Positions 60,581 through 64,000 of a stretch of DNA of 64,000 nt are shown here, in pieces. Every line of letters starts with the position of its first letter. Within the stretch, counting starts at the first letter, position 1. The notes beneath the pieces were generated by a model, which worked only from the letters and a program-made list of their open reading frames with translations, had not been told where the DNA came from and searched no databases. The stretch is from Coniella vitis (lineage: Eukaryota; Ascomycota; Sordariomycetes; Diaporthales; Schizoparmaceae). Position numbers and translations under genes: made by a program. The stretch is from contig WUJK01000003.1 in the NCBI GenBank assembly GCA_011317545.1, positions 4,333,876 to 4,397,875 on the forward strand. Reading direction: 5' to 3'.

Positions 60581-60779
60581 AGACTATCCCTCTTATATTA
60601 ATATATAAATCCTTTACTAAAACCTTCTAAATTCTAGGTATTATTTATTTTTTAAATTTTTCTTTTCGGCTTTACCCTAACCCTTAACTATATTACGTAA
60701 TATATATATATATATTAACCTTATATATATTTTTATTAATTTCTTTCTGATTTTTTATATATATTTTAAAGTAATATAA

Positions 60780-60985
60780 CTTAAAAACTCGCCGAGTTAC
60801 CCTAGTGCATGCGTGGGGGTAGATACGTACTACGACGTGAGCCGATTTTTTGAAATCCCCATACAAATGAATTTGTCGGCAACTCTGAATGTGCTCACGA
60901 GCCCACCCCAGCGTGCTGTGGGGTAAACCAATGTCGGAGGGTATATAAAGGAGGGAAAAAAAAAACCTCCGGAGGGCTTGATAAA
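60780..60985. other. Conserved GC-richer block of unit B
   Basis: It matches 46,736-46,945 with a handful of transitions. The palindromes CTCGCCGAG and ACAAATGAATTTGT, the TATA-like GGGTATATAAAGGAGGG and the GGAGG/CCTCC hairpin are all kept. Confidence 0.4.
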
Positions 60986-61046
60986 AAAAAAATCTATATA
61001 TATATATATATATATACGTATATATAGCTATATGCTATAGGCTATT

Positions 61047-62105
61047 TAGAAGGTTGCAGAGCCTCTATAGCCACCTACCGCACTATATTCTATCGACTTT
61101 ATAGAAGGTTCCAGAGCCTCTAAGGTCTATTACCGCACGTTACTCTAGGGGCTTTATATACCCTAAAAAATCAACTATCGACTATATAGAAGGTTGTAGA
61201 GCCTCTATAGTCTATTACCGCACTCTACTCTAGGGGCTTTATATACCCTAAAAATCAACTATCGACTTTATAGAAGGTTTATTAGCCTCTAAGGTCTATT
61301 ACCGCACTCTACTCTAGGGGCTTTATATACCCTAAAAATCGACTATCGACTATATAGAAGGTTCTAAAGCCTCTATAGTTTATTACCGCACTTTACTCTA
61401 GGGGCTTTATATACCCTAAAAAAACTACTATCGACTTTCTAGAAGGTTCTAAAGCCTCTAAAGTCTACTACCTATCGACTTTATAGAAGGTTCTATAGCC
61501 TCTAAGGTCTATTACCGCACTCTACTCTAGGGGCTTTATATACCCTAAAAATCGACTATCGACTATATAGAAGGTTGCAGAGCCTCTATAGCCACCTACC
61601 GCACTATATTCTATCGACTTTATAGAAGGTTCTAAAGCCTCTAAGGTCTATTACCGTATATTACTCTAGGGGCTTTATATACCCTAAAAAATCAACTATC
61701 GACTATATAGAAGGTTTTTAAAGCCTCTATAGTTATTACCGCACTTTACTCTAGGGGCTTTATATACCCTAAAAAAACTACTATCGACTTTCTAGAAGGT
61801 TCTAAAGCCTCTAAAGTCTACTACCTATCGACTTTATAGAAGTTCTATAGCCTCTAAGGTCTACTACCGCGCTTTACTCTAGGGGCTTTATATACCTAAA
61901 AATCAACTATCGACTATATAGAAGTTGCAGAGCCTCTAAGGTCTATTACAGCACGCTACTCTAGGGGCTTTATATACCTAAAAAACAACTATCGACTATA
62001 AGAAGGTTCTATAGCCTCTAAGGTCTACTACCGTGCTTTACTCTAGGGGCTTTATATACCCTAAAAAATCAACTATCGACTTTATAGAAGGTTTATAGCC
62101 TCTAA
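61047..62105. repeat. About 85-bp satellite, roughly a dozen units
   Basis: Units contain TATCGACTTTATAGAAGGTT, GCCTCTAAGGTCTATTACCG and CTCTAGGGGCTTTATATACC. Some units are shortened. The fragment at 46,990-47,124 (unit A) and the inverted one at about 34,690-34,860 are the same family. Confidence 0.88.
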
Positions 62106-62167
62106 AGTTTAAGATAGAGTCCTCTATACTTAGCTCTAAAAAGGGGAGCGAATATTCCTTTCGCTTC

Positions 62168-64000
62168 CTATATTACCTTCCGAAATATAAGCTTATTATA
62201 TGCCCCTATTGCCAAACAGCTATTATATATAGCGGCTTAGAAAGCATTTAAATAGCCAGCCGCATTCGATTGCAAAATAAAGCTATTAAAGCCGAATATA
62301 TGCCCTGGGCTTTAAGTTTAGAAGGCTTAATCCAAACGGAAGACGAATTAAAGGATTTTAATACTTTTCCTACTAAAGAAGAGCTACCTATTCGGGGGTT
62401 AGGGCTAGAAATAGGCTATAAATGCTTAGAATGCGTATTTCTTACACCTGAAAAATCAACATAAAAAAGCATATCCAAAAAAAGCTATAGCTTAAATTCT
62501 ATAGGACGTCCTAAGAATAAAGCTAAAAAGCTTTATAAATCTCGGATTAATATCCAACGATTCTTTAAAGGAGGCTTTAAAAAGTTCTTATTTTCAGGTT
62601 CAGAAGGTTTCTAAAAGAAAGGTATAGGTGATTTAGGGTTAAACTCTACCCCTAAGGATCCTTCCTATCTTAGGGATCCTTCTAGCCCTAGGGTTACCGT
62701 TAGCCCAGGGTTACCTCTAGCCCTAGGGTTACCGTTAGCCCTAGGGTTACCTCTAGCCCTAGGGCTATCTCTAGCCCTAACCCCGAAGCGAATATTATTA
62801 CTAGCCCTATAGAATCTATAGAAGGGTCGATTCTAATCAGGCCTCTAGTTTCTCTACTAGCGCTATTAATAATACTTAATCGCAAACTAGTAGTATTATT
62901 AGTAGCCCTATTCAGATTCCTAGAACTAAGCGGAATAGGCCCTTTCTATTAAATTCTCGACGAATTTCAGATTCTAGCTCTTCTAAAGAGCCGTTTACTT
63001 CTATAGTAAATAGGCCGTTTATTAGAAGAAACCAGAGGGTTCTTCTTTCGTCGTCTAGTAATAGCGATTCCGAGGGGTCTAATAGCGCTTCGAATAGCTC
63101 TAAATCTATAGATTTAACTACTTTTACTTCGAAAGCTAAATCTATTCGCTTTAAATCCGATATATTATTCGCGATTTAAACGAAAAAGGACGGTCCAAAT
63201 CCCTGGTTACAGAAGCTAGGGGTTATAAACCATCTAAAGCAGAGCTCGTTATCGAAAGCTAAATTAATAGCGCTATTAGACTTTATAAGCCTTCTTTAGT
63301 AGGGGAAGCTATTCCAGAAGACTCTGAATTCCAAGGAAGGGTCTTTTAGAGGTTTATTCCTCTATAGACCGGCTTATTCTCGAGGGTAAAAGGCTAGTAA
63401 ACGGGGGCTTATTCCGAGAGTAACCTTATTAGAGTTAAATCGTCGAAGCTTTGAAAAGAGCCTAAAAAGCCTTTATTTTCTCGTATATCCCTAGAACAGT
63501 CCAACGATATAAGCTCGTTTATAAACGGCTTTTAAGCTATTTATTTCGATCTTTCGATTTAGAGGATTCCGAAAGGCTCCCTTTTATTCTATCGAATAAG
63601 CAAAAAGAAGCTATAGAGGGCTTAAAACTATCGATAGGGGCGATATATCGAGGAATTCCTCGAATTCGTCTTCGAGTGATTTAGAATCGTTAGAAGTAAT
63701 AGCTTATTCCAGAAGCTAGATTCTTCCGTTTTAAATCTACTTATTACCTTACTTTCCGAGCCTATCGAAGGAGGCGAATATACTAGTATTATTATTAGTT
63801 ATATAGCTATTTTGCATATTCGACAGGATAATACCTGGGAAAAGCCAGAGGTTTATAACGCCTTTATATCCGCTATTATTTCGTTTGCCCGGGTCTTTAT
63901 TTTATTATTTTATTATAATAAATACGAAGAGAATATCCAGGGTTTAATAGAGAATAGCGGTTATACGGAAGTAATTAGCTAGGTGCGAAGCTATACCTCT
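62168..64000 (+). pseudogene. Second telomere-linked helicase gene (TLH2), N-terminal half, decayed, runs off the window
   Basis: Frames broken by stops and frameshifts show, in order: KLIICPYCQTAIIYSGLE with HLNSQPH in a shifted frame (C2H2 finger 1); LEIGYKCLECVFLTPEKST (finger 2, CLEC, His lost); then INIQRFFKGGFKKFLF, a segment typical of OrsD-type TLH proteins; a low-complexity stretch; and near the end SIIISYIAILHIRQDNTWEK followed by AFISAIISFARVF. The last two correspond to TLH1's PLLCFCAALGIR and RLAALLWLARLFFL. It lies after unit B just as TLH1 lies after unit A. No CGTACG site was seen in it. The helicase part would lie beyond the window. Confidence 0.72.
62676..62785. repeat. Short tandem repeat of CCCTAGGGTTACC type in the TLH2 relic
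   Basis: CTAGCCCTAGGGTTACC and GTTAGCCCTAGGGTTACC alternate about every 18-20 bp. Being palindromic at CCCTAGGG, the repeat opens frames on both strands that are not genes. Confidence 0.75.

Larger units (their letters stand above)
56445..62200. repeat. Subtelomeric repeat unit B
   Basis: This copy of unit A is less RIPed. It begins after ...TAACCCTAATAATAATTATT with a near-palindrome around ACCGGT (about 56,462-56,482), continues through the same blocks as unit A, and ends past the 85-bp satellite in the GAGCGAATATTCC segment (about 62,150). No convincing protein gene is inside. Frames at 58,915-59,169 and 59,372-59,638 are translated minisatellite. Confidence 0.85.

Noticed and set aside
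62700..62885. 61-codon minus-strand frame (LGLEVTLG repeats)
   Set aside because: It arises from the palindromic CCCTAGGGTTACC tandem repeat in the TLH2 relic.

Overview
The window looks like subtelomeric DNA of a filamentous ascomycete (Pezizomycotina). The evidence is TTAGGG-type repeats, Ty3/Gypsy chromoviruses with massive C-to-T/G-to-A decay (TpA-rich, stops where Trp/Gln codons stood: the signature of repeat-induced point mutation, RIP), short introns with fungal splice signals in two cytochrome P450 genes, and telomere-linked RecQ-type helicase (TLH) genes.

Layout: (1) 1-12.5 kb: RIP-degraded Gypsy elements, one nested in an older pol relic. (2) 12.5-15.0 kb: a truncated P450 pseudogene beside an intact P450 (four exons, 533 codons). 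(3) 15.4-22.85 kb: a complete chromovirus with 485-bp LTRs and a CCGTA target-site duplication. (4) 23.4-25.1 kb: a second intact P450 (two exons, 559 codons). (5) 25.7-32.8 kb: a Gypsy copy in the opposite orientation. (6) 32.8-37.6 kb: interstitial TTAGGG repeats, a 43-bp minisatellite, an inverted piece of a subtelomeric unit, a possible Copia remnant and one unknown intact gene at 35.8-36.7 kb. (7) 37.6-44.3 kb: a fourth Gypsy copy, cut off by subtelomeric unit A (44.3-47.1 kb).

(8) 47.1-53.5 kb is the most interesting part: a non-RIPed two-gene island. A small Cys-rich protein gene (DUF3716-like) is followed by a 1,542-codon TLH with two N-terminal C2H2 fingers, a middle region that looks like a tyrosine recombinase (R...K...R...H-x8-Y), and a full RecQ helicase with zinc-binding C terminus. 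A single in-frame TAA (codon 270) interrupts it. The whole island is studded with the palindrome CGTACG (about 54 hand-counted copies in the helicase ORF; about 1 expected), in all three reading frames and in the intergenic DNA. GTACG also sits directly before both start codons. The density falls away outside the island, and the motif was not seen in the decayed TLH paralogue at the right end. This points to a selected DNA- or RNA-level signal.

(9) 53.5-56.0 kb is a nearly C-free tract with many degenerate TTAGGG repeats, followed by a 58-bp GC-rich telomere-like satellite. (10) 56.4-62.2 kb is unit B, a second, less RIPed copy of unit A with expanded minisatellites. (11) 62.2-64.0 kb is a decayed second TLH gene running off the window. 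The order unit A - TLH1 - telomere-like tract - unit B - TLH2 suggests that [subtelomeric unit + TLH] modules are arranged in tandem, separated by relic telomere DNA.

All family assignments are from reading motifs by eye. Splice sites were chosen by reading frame and consensus, and counts are hand counts.
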